From Thermoflexales bacterium (GTDB taxonomy: Bacteria > Chloroflexota > Anaerolineae > Fen-1058), in NCBI GenBank assembly GCA_017882055.1, contig JADGQE010000051.1, forward strand, positions 1 to 13,457: 13,457 nt of DNA, given 5' to 3'. Made by a program: the position numbers and the translations under genes. Of this stretch, positions 1 through 6,153 are shown in pieces. Numbering within the stretch: position 1 is the stretch's first letter; every line of letters starts with the position of its first letter. Under the pieces are notes generated by a model that saw only the letters and a list, made by a program, of their open reading frames with translations, was not told where the DNA came from and did not search any database.

Positions 1-1
1 G

Positions 2-2038
2 CGCGATACCGATCTCGGTCTGATCTTCGCGCCTGCGGGCGGCATTAGCGCCTACCTTCTCCACTTTCAAAGCAAACTGGTCGAAGTCTTTTTGATCGCA
101 GTCAGCCTGGCGATTGCCGCCGTGCCCGAAGGTCTGCCGGCGGTCGTGACGATCAGCTTAGCACTGGGCATGCGTGAGATGATTCGACATCACGCCTTGA
201 TTCGCAAACTCTCGGCGGTTGAGACACTGGGCGCGGCTACGACGATCTGCTCCGACAAAACCGGCACGCTGACGCAAAACGAAATGACCGCCGTGCACTT
301 GTGGGTGCATCACATCGAAGTGGCGATCGAAGGCGGTGGCTATCAACCCGAAGGGCGGTTCCTTCGTCCCGATCGAAGCAACCGCGAATTTGAAGTGCGT
401 GATGATGTGGAGACGGCGGGCCTGTTGTGGGCAGCGGCGTTGGCCAACGATGCTGCGCTGGAACCGACCGGCACGGTTGATGACAAGCCCACCTATCGTA
501 TGGTCGGCGATCCAACGGAAGGTGCGCTGCTGGTGGCCGCTGCCAAAGCCGACTTGTGGCGACCCGAACTGGAAAAGAGTTATCCCCGCGTGGCCGAAGT
601 GCCGTTCGATGCCGACCGCAAACGCATGAGCACTGTTCACGAATTGCAGATCGTCACTGAAGATGACGGCAGTCCATTTGCGCCGAATGAAAAAGGCTAT
701 GGAGTGTGTGTCAAAGGCGCGGCTGGTCTGCTGCTCGAACGATCGACTCACTTGCTGCACCGCAAAGGCCCGCTACCGATGGAAGATCACGATCGCGAGC
801 AAATCCGCGAGGTGAGTTCGCGCATGGCTTCGCAGGCGCTGCGCGTGCTGGGGGTGGCGTATCGTAAACTGGATCGATTGCCCGACCAGGTCACGGCCGA
901 CGAAATTGAACACGATCTGATCTTCATCGGGTTGATCGGCATGATCGATCCGGCCCGGGCCGAAGTGAAACCCGCCATCGCCAGAGCACGCCAGGCCGGT
1001 ATCCGCACCGTCATGATCACCGGCGATCATCCCGATACAGCGCGCGCGATCGCCACTGAGATTGGACTGCTTCGGCCGGGTGGACAGGTGCACACGGGCG
1101 CTGAGGTCGATACGATGGACGATGCCGCGTTGATCGCGGCCGTCGATACCACCGACGTTTTCTCGCGCGTCAGCCCGCAGCACAAAGTACGCATCGTCGA
1201 AGCTTTCCGCGCGCGCGATCAAGTGGTGGCGATGACGGGCGACGGCGTCAACGATGCGCCCGCGTTGAAGCGGGCCGACATCGGCGTGGCGATGGGTATC
1301 ACCGGCACAGACGTAACGAAAGAAACGGCCGATATGGTACTGACCGACGACAACTATGTGTCGATCGTCGGCGCGGTTGAGCAGGGTCGTATCATCTATA
1401 GCAACATTCGCAAGTTCGTGTTTTATCTGCTCAGCTGCAACGTGGCCGAAGTGGCGATCATCCTCATCGCGGCGCTGGCAGGCTGGCCGCCGCCCTTGAC
1501 GGCCATCCAACTGTTGTGGCTTAACCTGTTGACGGATGGCGCACCGGCGCTGGCCCTGGGCATGGAGAAGGGCGATCCCGACATCATGGATCAGCCGCCG
1601 CGTCCGTCGAAGGAGCCAATCATCAATCGGATCATGGTCATTCGTATCGCGGTGATGACGGTGGTCCTGACAGCGGTGGTATTAGTCGCGTTCCTGATCG
1701 GCTTGAATGAGCACGGCAAGGATCTGGCTGAGACCATGGCCTTTGCTACGCTGGCGCTTGCGGAACTTCCGATTGCGTATACGGCTCGATCTGAGCGGTA
1801 TCCGCTGATTAAGTTGGGCTTCTTTAGCAACAAGTGGATGCAGCGGGCGGTGGGCCTGTCGGTCTTGCTGACGGTGCTAGTGATCTTCGTCCCGTTTCTC
1901 AATGGGCCTTTTAACACCGTGCCGCTAACCTTGCCGCAATGGGAAATCGTTGTGCCGCTGGCCTTGATTCCGGCGATTGTAGCGGAGATCAGCAAATACT
2001 TTGTGCGGAAAAGTGAAGCGAAGCAACGGATGGGATAA
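2..2038 (+). CDS. P-type Ca2+-transporting ATPase (type IIA, SERCA/PacL-like), 5' end cut off by window
   Basis: ATP-driven cation pump of the inner membrane, most likely exporting Ca2+. The frame is open from base 2, so the N-terminal actuator domain and first helices lie upstream; the TTG at 92 is an internal codon. Counting from base 2, the M4 motif PEGLP lies at about residues 42-46, the phosphorylation motif DKTGTLT begins at D85, the nucleotide-binding domain carries FDADRKRMS and a KGA motif, and the hinge has MITGDHPDTA and TGDGVNDAPALK. The C-terminal helices show SCNVAEV, LLWLNLLTDGAPA and LALAELP. By remembered alignment to SERCA, the Ca2+ ligands E309, N768, E771, N796, T799, D800 and E908 all have matching residues, which favours Ca2+ over other cations. 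The last codons overlap a run of AACGGAT-like units. The family is very sure; the exact ion is inferred. Confidence 0.95.
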   Translation, partial: RDTDLGLIFAPAGGISAYLLHFQSKLVEVFLIAVSLAIAAVPEGLPAVVTISLALGMREMIRHHALIRKLSAVETLGAATTICSDKTGTLTQNEMTAVHLWVHHIEVAIEGGGYQPEGRFLRPDRSNREFEVRDDVETAGLLWAAALANDAALEPTGTVDDKPTYRMVGDPTEGALLVAAAKADLWRPELEKSYPRVAEVPFDADRKRMSTVHELQIVTEDDGSPFAPNEKGYGVCVKGAAGLLLERSTHLLHRKGPLPMEDHDREQIREVSSRMASQALRVLGVAYRKLDRLPDQVTADEIEHDLIFIGLIGMIDPARAEVKPAIARARQAGIRTVMITGDHPDTARAIATEIGLLRPGGQVHTGAEVDTMDDAALIAAVDTTDVFSRVSPQHKVRIVEAFRARDQVVAMTGDGVNDAPALKRADIGVAMGITGTDVTKETADMVLTDDNYVSIVGAVEQGRIIYSNIRKFVFYLLSCNVAEVAIILIAALAGWPPPLTAIQLLWLNLLTDGAPALALGMEKGDPDIMDQPPRPSKEPIINRIMVIRIAVMTVVLTAVVLVAFLIGLNEHGKDLAETMAFATLALAELPIAYTARSERYPLIKLGFFSNKWMQRAVGLSVLLTVLVIFVPFLNGPFNTVPLTLPQWEIVVPLALIPAIVAEISKYFVRKSEAKQRMG

Positions 2039-2048
2039 CGGATAAACG

Positions 2049-2090
2049 GATGACGAGGCCGCAACGGAATTTAGTTGCGGCCTCGTCATC
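2049..2090. terminator. Perfect 17-bp hairpin between convergent genes
   Basis: Arms 2049-2065 and 2074-2090 are exact reverse complements around an 8-nt loop. The hairpin lies between the stop of the Ca2+ ATPase (2038) and the stop of the converging 248-aa gene (2101). No long T-run follows on either strand, so it may act as a bidirectional terminator or as a protective 3' hairpin. Position and stem length are clear; the function is inferred. Confidence 0.75.
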
Positions 2091-2100
2091 TGTGAAGTGA

Positions 2101-2847
2101 TCACGACAGTTGGCTAATCCGTTTATTCGCTGTCAATTCGTTGCCTCGTTCCCAAATCTTGCGGCTCACATCGATGATCGGAACGGCCATCAACGCTAAA
2201 GCGATGATGAACAACGGCCAATTGAAAGCCGTGGGCAGCAACTTGCGCACTGCCTCAACCCCGCCGCTGGTAACTCGAATCGCATCGGCCATGAAGACGT
2301 AGAGCGCCATCACGACGCCGCTGAGATTCAACAGCCAGGCCCGGCGACCGGGCCAGATCGGTCGAGCGGGCCGATCGAACCAGCTCACCAGCGTTCCGCC
2401 AATCACCATCAGCGCCGCGATCGACGCGGGCGCAATCACCGGTCCCCACCACGGCAGCGGGATCAGAAACAGCACGTCCCAGTCCATGATCGATTGCGGC
2501 CAGCCGGTAATGACGGCCAGGAACACGTAATAGAAAATATCCCACGCGCCGAATGCGATCAGGGCGTAGCCCAGGCGGCTGCGCCAGGTGCGGCCCGCGA
2601 GCAAGCCGACCGTGAGCAGCATGATCAACGTCGCCGCTTCGCGGACAATTTCGGTTTGGCCCAGCCCGACTGAAACCGGCAGCGGATTCGCTTGATGCGG
2701 CTCGATGCGGCCGACCAGCGTCCGTAAGTAAACGACCGTGGCACTTTCCATCCACGCCATGGCCGTCGCAAAAATGAAGACGATCAACCAGCGAGTTCGT
2801 TCGCGCATAGAATCAACCCTGTTCAAATGTGTTGTGTGCTCCGTCAT
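2101..2847 (-). CDS. Conserved-looking integral membrane protein, unknown function (248 aa)
   Basis: No function recognised. The protein has about six hydrophobic segments (roughly residues 19-41, 70-86, 93-117, 130-157, 170-190 and 208-227), so it is a polytopic inner-membrane protein. Notable polar or aromatic features are WMESATVVYLR in the first segment, a WD..YYV pattern near residue 100, and the Trp/Pro-rich PLPWWGPVIAP near residue 131. It is the last gene of a minus-strand operon, 19 bp after the 116-aa gene. The ATG at 2847 has only a weak AAGAAG upstream. A second ATG at 2808 (codon 14, with AGGG upstream) is also possible and would start just before the first helix. The long continuous membrane pattern and operon spacing make it a real gene. 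Confidence 0.85.
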   Translation of the reverse strand: MTEHTTHLNRVDSMRERTRWLIVFIFATAMAWMESATVVYLRTLVGRIEPHQANPLPVSVGLGQTEIVREAATLIMLLTVGLLAGRTWRSRLGYALIAFGAWDIFYYVFLAVITGWPQSIMDWDVLFLIPLPWWGPVIAPASIAALMVIGGTLVSWFDRPARPIWPGRRAWLLNLSGVVMALYVFMADAIRVTSGGVEAVRKLLPTAFNWPLFIIALALMAVPIIDVSRKIWERGNELTANKRISQLS

Positions 2848-2866
2848 AGATCTTCTTTGCTGCGGT

Positions 2867-3217
2867 TTATTTTGTCAGCGCCTTGCTCAGCAACACGCCG
2901 CCATACGTGCCGATGAAGGCCGGAATCAAGGCGATCAAACTCGCGTACACTCCGGGCTGCGGCAAGTCCGCCGACTTATAGCCCAGAGCCGAAAAGAACA
3001 GAAACGACAGCGGAATGCACAGGCCAAGAATAATGGCCCAACGCCAGGCGCGACGCGGTTGAGCAAAGCCTAACACTGCTCCGAACAAGACCAATAGCAA
3101 TACGGTGGACTGCACTTCGGAGTTGTTGAAATCGATCCAGCCTGCATACAATCCGCCGCTGAAGGCCAGGCCGACATACAACACGTCAAAGGCTTGTGAG
3201 TTTCTGATAGATGTCAT
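2867..3217 (-). CDS. Small integral membrane protein, unknown function (116 aa)
   Basis: No function recognised. Four hydrophobic stretches are visible (about residues 11-27, 37-53, 59-78 and 90-112), giving a compact four-helix membrane protein with short loops; QPRRAWRW sits between helices 2 and 3. The ATG at 3217 has a strong ribosome site, GGAGGGAGG, ending about 5 nt upstream. It starts 17 bp after the stop of the DUF4173-like gene, and its ribosome site lies in that gap, so translation is probably coordinated. The next gene follows after 19 bp. It is probably a partner of its operon neighbours, but this rests on position only. Confidence 0.85.
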   Translation of the reverse strand: MTSIRNSQAFDVLYVGLAFSGGLYAGWIDFNNSEVQSTVLLLVLFGAVLGFAQPRRAWRWAIILGLCIPLSFLFFSALGYKSADLPQPGVYASLIALIPAFIGTYGGVLLSKALTK

Positions 3218-3234
3218 AGTTCCTCCCTCCTACT

Positions 3235-4719
3235 TCAGTCACGCAGCAGCGGACACGCGATCTGTTTCAAGTATATCTGATTCACGCTCACGGCCTGCCA
3301 CGCTTGTCCGCGATTCCAGTTCCATGTTAGCCAATCAAAGTTTGTGGGCGGCGACCAACGTCGGAGAATACGCGCAGCCGTTGTGCACCGATCTTGATCG
3401 CTCAGGCCGGGCAGCGAATCGATTAGCGCCGGTACCGCATCGGCGCTGAGGCCCACCACGTAACTCGCATCGAAGGGCGTTTCGGCACTTGTTCGCCCGG
3501 CGTTGACTCGAACAATGAAGTCGTCAGGGTTGAGCGCGTTAAGCCCGATCAGCACCGCGAAGCCCGCCATCAAAGCGCCAAAGGCAAATCGTCCGCGTTG
3601 ATGGCGCAAGACAGTAAGTGCGAACCAGACGAAGACGATCGCCAGCCAGCCCATGAAGGCCGTGGTGTACAACCGCAGTTCGGTCAAACCGAATTCGATC
3701 TGGTACAGACGCATGCGCATCAAGGCGGAAAACATGATGACGAACAGCAAGGCGATAAGCGTTCCAGCCAAAACTCGAAAGGCTTGCTGCGCCGCTTGGT
3801 TTTCCCTGCGCAGCAGATAATGTGCACCCAGCAGCGTTGGCAATACCAGCGCGGCGACCGTCACCAACTCGAAGAAACCGCGCCGCGCATATTCGGCGTA
3901 AGTCAGGCCGGTGGTCGAGCGAATCAATGCTTCGCCGCCGAATAAATAGCGGAACTGCACCAGCACAAAAACCAGGAACAGTAGATTCAATGCGCCCAAC
4001 GCCGTGCCGATCTCGATGATGCCCAGCGATGGCGCAGCCACGGACAGCACCGCCGGTTCTTTGGTCAGCAACATCTGCCGCAGAAAGCCGGCCGTGATCC
4101 AACCCCAGAAGCCGATCCAGATCAAATGGATCAGCAGCTCATCGATGTTCCAGTTGAAAAGATCGTGGATGATTTTCTCGAAAGCGGCATCGGCGGCGAC
4201 GAACAGACTGCCGAAGATGATCAGCAGCGGCACGGCGATCAGCACGCCGGAGCCGATCGCGATCAGCCGCCCCGACGATCGATTCGGCGCGATTTGCCTC
4301 CAATGAATATCGCCAAAGATCAGCGATAGCACGCCGAGCGTCGCGTGGGTGCCTGCTAAGACGAGGGCACGCACGTAATCGGTGAGGCCCGCGATTCGAA
4401 CCTGGCCGGCTTGCGATCGAAACGCGGCGAGGGCTAGCGCGGATAGCATCGCCAGCAAATTGCAAGCTTGCAGCACGATCGAATCGCGCCACGCGAAGGC
4501 CGCGGCAAAGACCAGCGCTGGAATGATCAGCCACCGCCCGCCGCCGGTCAATCGGATGCGCTGCCACCGGATCAGTGCCAGGCTAATCAGCGCCAGCGCG
4601 CCAATCCATAACAGCACGTTGATGCCCCACGGCATCGATCGCAATAGAGCGTCGCCCAGCACACCCGGCACGATCGCTGCGCCGCAGATTCCGAGGCCGG
4701 TTTTGGTGGTTGCGGTCAC
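3235..4719 (-). CDS. DUF4173/DUF4153-like multi-pass membrane protein (494 aa)
   Basis: A large polytopic membrane protein with about ten or more hydrophobic segments over residues 10-395 and a soluble C-terminal tail (about 410-494). I recognise features of the DUF4173 family: an N-terminal GDALLRSMPWGINV stretch, the PLLIIFGSLFVAADAAF segment (164-180), LTYAEYARRGFFEL (272-285), MRLYQIEFGLTELRLY (336-351), NPDDFIVRVNAGR (397-409) and a tail with LSADAVPAL. The family has no assigned biochemical role, so function is unknown. The start is GTG at 4719 with no evident Shine-Dalgarno; a palindromic repeat ends 6 bp upstream and may have replaced the original leader. The 44-aa gene lies upstream on the same strand and two more membrane genes follow. 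Family call fairly sure; start less sure. Confidence 0.88.
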   Translation of the reverse strand: MTATTKTGLGICGAAIVPGVLGDALLRSMPWGINVLLWIGALALISLALIRWQRIRLTGGGRWLIIPALVFAAAFAWRDSIVLQACNLLAMLSALALAAFRSQAGQVRIAGLTDYVRALVLAGTHATLGVLSLIFGDIHWRQIAPNRSSGRLIAIGSGVLIAVPLLIIFGSLFVAADAAFEKIIHDLFNWNIDELLIHLIWIGFWGWITAGFLRQMLLTKEPAVLSVAAPSLGIIEIGTALGALNLLFLVFVLVQFRYLFGGEALIRSTTGLTYAEYARRGFFELVTVAALVLPTLLGAHYLLRRENQAAQQAFRVLAGTLIALLFVIMFSALMRMRLYQIEFGLTELRLYTTAFMGWLAIVFVWFALTVLRHQRGRFAFGALMAGFAVLIGLNALNPDDFIVRVNAGRTSAETPFDASYVVGLSADAVPALIDSLPGLSDQDRCTTAARILRRWSPPTNFDWLTWNWNRGQAWQAVSVNQIYLKQIACPLLRD

Positions 4720-4724
4720 AGTTT

Positions 4725-4826
4725 GTAGGGGCGAGGCATTCGCACATCACCTTCGGCCTGCAAGGATATTGGCCGTTATACGTATTGCTGCAAACAGCGA
4801 TTAGCTGGCGAATGCCTCGCCCCTAC
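4725..4826. repeat. Palindromic repeat element with 19-bp perfect terminal arms
   Basis: Arms 4725-4743 (GTAGGGGCGAGGCATTCGC) and 4808-4826 are perfect reverse complements, enclosing 64 bp that contain a small stem, GCTG-CAAA-CAGC. The GTAGGGGCGA start resembles short palindromes I recall as multicopy in Chloroflexota and some cyanobacterial genomes, suggesting a REP- or MITE-like element. It lies between the 44-aa gene and the DUF4173-like gene, ending 6 bp before the GTG start of the latter. Confidence 0.85.
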
Positions 4827-4836
4827 CCATCGTGTA

Positions 4837-4971
4837 TCAGGCCTGCGTAATCAGAGCAAAGACGCACAACAGCAGCGCCAGCGCGCGGAGATCATATCGA
4901 CCGGATTTCGGTGAGGAGTCTTTCGGCGCGAAGACAAGGATTGTGACGAGCAGCCAGATCCACAGACTCAT
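4837..4971 (-). CDS. 44-aa two-helix membrane protein, unknown function
   Basis: This short frame runs from ATG (4971-4969) to TGA (4839-4837). It has an ideal ribosome site: GGAGG (complement of 4978-4982) with a 6-nt spacer. The peptide begins MSLWIWLLVTILVFAP, has a short polar loop with K, D, S, R and Y, and ends with ALALLLCVFALITQA. Two hydrophobic helices thus flank a charged turn, as expected of a small membrane hairpin protein. It is the first frame of the minus-strand membrane-protein run and is separated from the DUF4173-like gene by a palindromic repeat. A short palindrome lies directly upstream of its ribosome site. No family recognised. The ribosome site and hydrophobic pattern argue for a real gene, but its size leaves room for doubt. 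Confidence 0.65.
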   Translation of the reverse strand: MSLWIWLLVTILVFAPKDSSPKSGRYDLRALALLLCVFALITQA

Positions 4972-4982
4972 ACCGCACCTCC

Positions 4983-5009
4983 GTAAGGCAAGATGTAATC
5001 TCGCCCTAC
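4983..5009. repeat. Short palindrome abutting the ribosome site of the 44-aa gene
   Basis: Arms 4983-4994 and 4998-5009 form a 12-bp stem with a 3-nt loop. On the minus-strand RNA all 12 positions pair, two of them as G-U. The minus-strand sequence starts GTAGGGCGAGAT, a relative of the GTAGGGGCGA arms at 4725-4826. The stem ends exactly where the GGAGG ribosome site of the 44-aa gene begins, so it would lie in that leader. Confidence 0.75.
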
Positions 5010-5060
5010 ATGCTACCCGAAAGTGAGTGTGAAATGAAGGCTCTGTGTGTTAGACTATTG

Positions 5061-5094
5061 GCACCTGAGTGGCCGCCGCGACTGCACCTGAGTG
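5061..5094 (+). promoter_or_regulatory. Tandem 11-bp direct repeats upstream of the response-regulator promoter
   Basis: GCACCTGAGTG occurs exactly twice, at 5061-5071 and 5084-5094, 23 bp start to start. The second copy ends one base before the -35 box. With a start site near 5131 the copies centre near -65 and -42, typical positions for an activator bound next to RNA polymerase. The repeats may be a binding site for the response regulator itself; that is inference. Confidence 0.6.
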
Positions 5095-5095
5095 C

Positions 5096-5124
5096 TTGAC
5101 AGTGGATGAAGCCGATCTGATAAT
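5096..5124 (+). promoter_or_regulatory. Strong sigma70-type promoter for the response regulator / kinase pair
   Basis: TTGACA at 5096-5101 (perfect -35), a 17-bp spacer, and GATAAT at 5119-5124 (5 of 6 to the -10 consensus). The predicted start is near 5131, giving a leader of about 65 nt before the ATG at 5196. Confidence 0.8.
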
Positions 5125-5146
5125 GCGTAGTGAAACTTACTGTGTC

Positions 5147-5183
5147 TTGCGTAAGAATTCCTGACGCAGTACGGAATACGCAA
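5147..5183 (+). promoter_or_regulatory. Leader hairpin just before the response-regulator ribosome site
   Basis: TTGCGTA (5147-5153) pairs with TACGCAA (5177-5183), and TTCC (5158-5161) pairs with GGAA (5173-5176), leaving a 4-nt bulge and an 11-nt loop. The ribosome site GGAGG lies at 5187-5191, right after the stem. The right half is also part of a degenerate TACG-AATACGCAATACGG repeat, so structure and repeat origin cannot be separated here. Confidence 0.45.
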
Positions 5184-5195
5184 TACGGAGGATAA

Positions 5196-5936
5196 ATGTC
5201 TCAAATCCGCTTGCTCCTTGTTGAAGACAACGCCTCACTGCGCGCCGCGATGAAGTCCGGCCTCGAAGCGACCGGCAGGGTCGTCGTTATCGCCGAGACC
5301 GACACCGGCGAAGAAGGCGTGTCGTTGGCGGTGGCCGATCCGCCCGACGTGCTATTGATGGACGTGCAGTTGGCCGGGCCGCTTAACGGTGTGCAGGCCG
5401 CCGTTGCCATCCGGCGCGAGATCGCACGTCTGCCGGTGGTGTTTTATTCGATTCAAGACGACGAGCGTTTCTACCGGGATTTTTTGGCTTCGGGTATTCT
5501 CACCCACTATGCTTACGTGCGAAAGAGCAACTATCTGCTGCCGCATATGGTAGTGCCGCTGCTGCGCGATGCCATCGCGGGACGCAGTTTCATCGATCCG
5601 GAAATTGAGCAGCGCGTGCAGGAAGTGCGGCTCAAAGACGAAGACGCGCCGCTCGATCTGCTGGAGCCGAATGAGCGCGAGGTCGCTCGCTTATTGGCGC
5701 AAGGCATGACCAACGAGCAGATTGCCTCACGCCTGGGCTTTCGCGATCGGCGCGCGGTCAGTCGCACAAATGGACAGATCTATTCGGCCTGGGGGCTGGA
5801 CAATTCGACCGAAGATGAAAAGACCGCACGGGCCCGCGCCGCGCTGATTTTCAATACGGGCCGCATGATTATCTGGGACGACGATGGCACGCCGCGAGTC
5901 CGTGATGCACGGGGCGAATGGGTGCCGTTGTTTTAG
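5196..5936 (+). CDS. Response regulator, receiver domain plus LuxR/NarL-like helix-turn-helix (246 aa)
   Basis: Cytoplasmic transcription regulator of a two-component system. The receiver domain covers about residues 4-125: acidic pair E10-D11, phospho-acceptor D56 in LLMDVQL, and K110 in YVRKS. The LuxR/NarL-like helix-turn-helix spans about 155-205, with EPNEREVARLLAQGMTNEQIA as the usual start. The recognition-helix part (FRDRRAVSRTNGQIYSAWGL) departs from the common family pattern, and about 40 residues follow it, ending in an Asp/Arg-rich tail. Start is ATG at 5196 with GGAGG four bases upstream. Consensus-like promoter and tandem repeats lie in front, so autoregulation is plausible. The membrane histidine kinase follows after a repeat-filled gap and is the likely partner. 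Regulator class sure; target genes unknown. Confidence 0.93.
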   Translation: MSQIRLLLVEDNASLRAAMKSGLEATGRVVVIAETDTGEEGVSLAVADPPDVLLMDVQLAGPLNGVQAAVAIRREIARLPVVFYSIQDDERFYRDFLASGILTHYAYVRKSNYLLPHMVVPLLRDAIAGRSFIDPEIEQRVQEVRLKDEDAPLDLLEPNEREVARLLAQGMTNEQIASRLGFRDRRAVSRTNGQIYSAWGLDNSTEDEKTARARAALIFNTGRMIIWDDDGTPRVRDARGEWVPLF

Positions 5937-6023
5937 TTCGATAGTTGGTTAGTCGCGTAGTGCGATAGTTGCGTAGCTATTGTGCATTGGTTATTGTTAA
6001 TTGATCATTGGTAATCGTTCAGT
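5937..6023. repeat. Degenerate tandem simple repeat between regulator and kinase
   Basis: The first half is built of variants of TAGTTGCG / TAGTGCGA (for example CGATAGTTG at 5939 and again near 5963). The second half is built of variants of ATTGGTAATTG. No gene is visible. I recall similar degenerate strings between genes in Chloroflexota genomes; here they fill most of the gap between two genes that should be co-expressed. Confidence 0.6.
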
Positions 6024-6038
6024 GGGCATCTCACATTT

Positions 6039-6153
6039 ACCACAAAGACACGAAGATTTTTTAGCAAGATGCGGTCAACTCACAAAGAACTTGGTGTCTG
6101 CCCATGCCCGCCGCAATGCGGCGGTGGGCCGCCAGGCGTTGTGTCTTGGTGGT
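6039..6153. repeat. Inverted repeat ACCACAAAGACAC with GC-rich inner hairpin
   Basis: ACCACAAAGACAC at 6039-6051 pairs with GTGTCTTGGTGGT at 6141-6153 (12 of 13). Between them lie a third related piece (TTGGTGTCT near 6091) and a perfect 7-bp hairpin, CCGCCGC-AAT-GCGGCGG (6108-6124). ACCACAAAGACAC-type palindromes occur as dispersed repeats in many bacterial genomes. The ATG at 6104 that opens the longest kinase frame lies inside this repeat. Confidence 0.65.

Noticed and set aside
92..94. TTG at 92 as start of the Ca2+ ATPase
   Set aside because: The frame is open to the window edge and the upstream codons fit the family, so this is an internal leucine.
773..1510. Long minus-strand frame opposite the Ca2+ ATPase
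   Set aside because: No domain, no ribosome site; it lies wholly antisense to a clear P-type ATPase.
5937..6023. CRISPR-like array
   Set aside because: The units are short, degenerate and contiguous, with no constant repeat length or unique spacers, and no cas gene is nearby.
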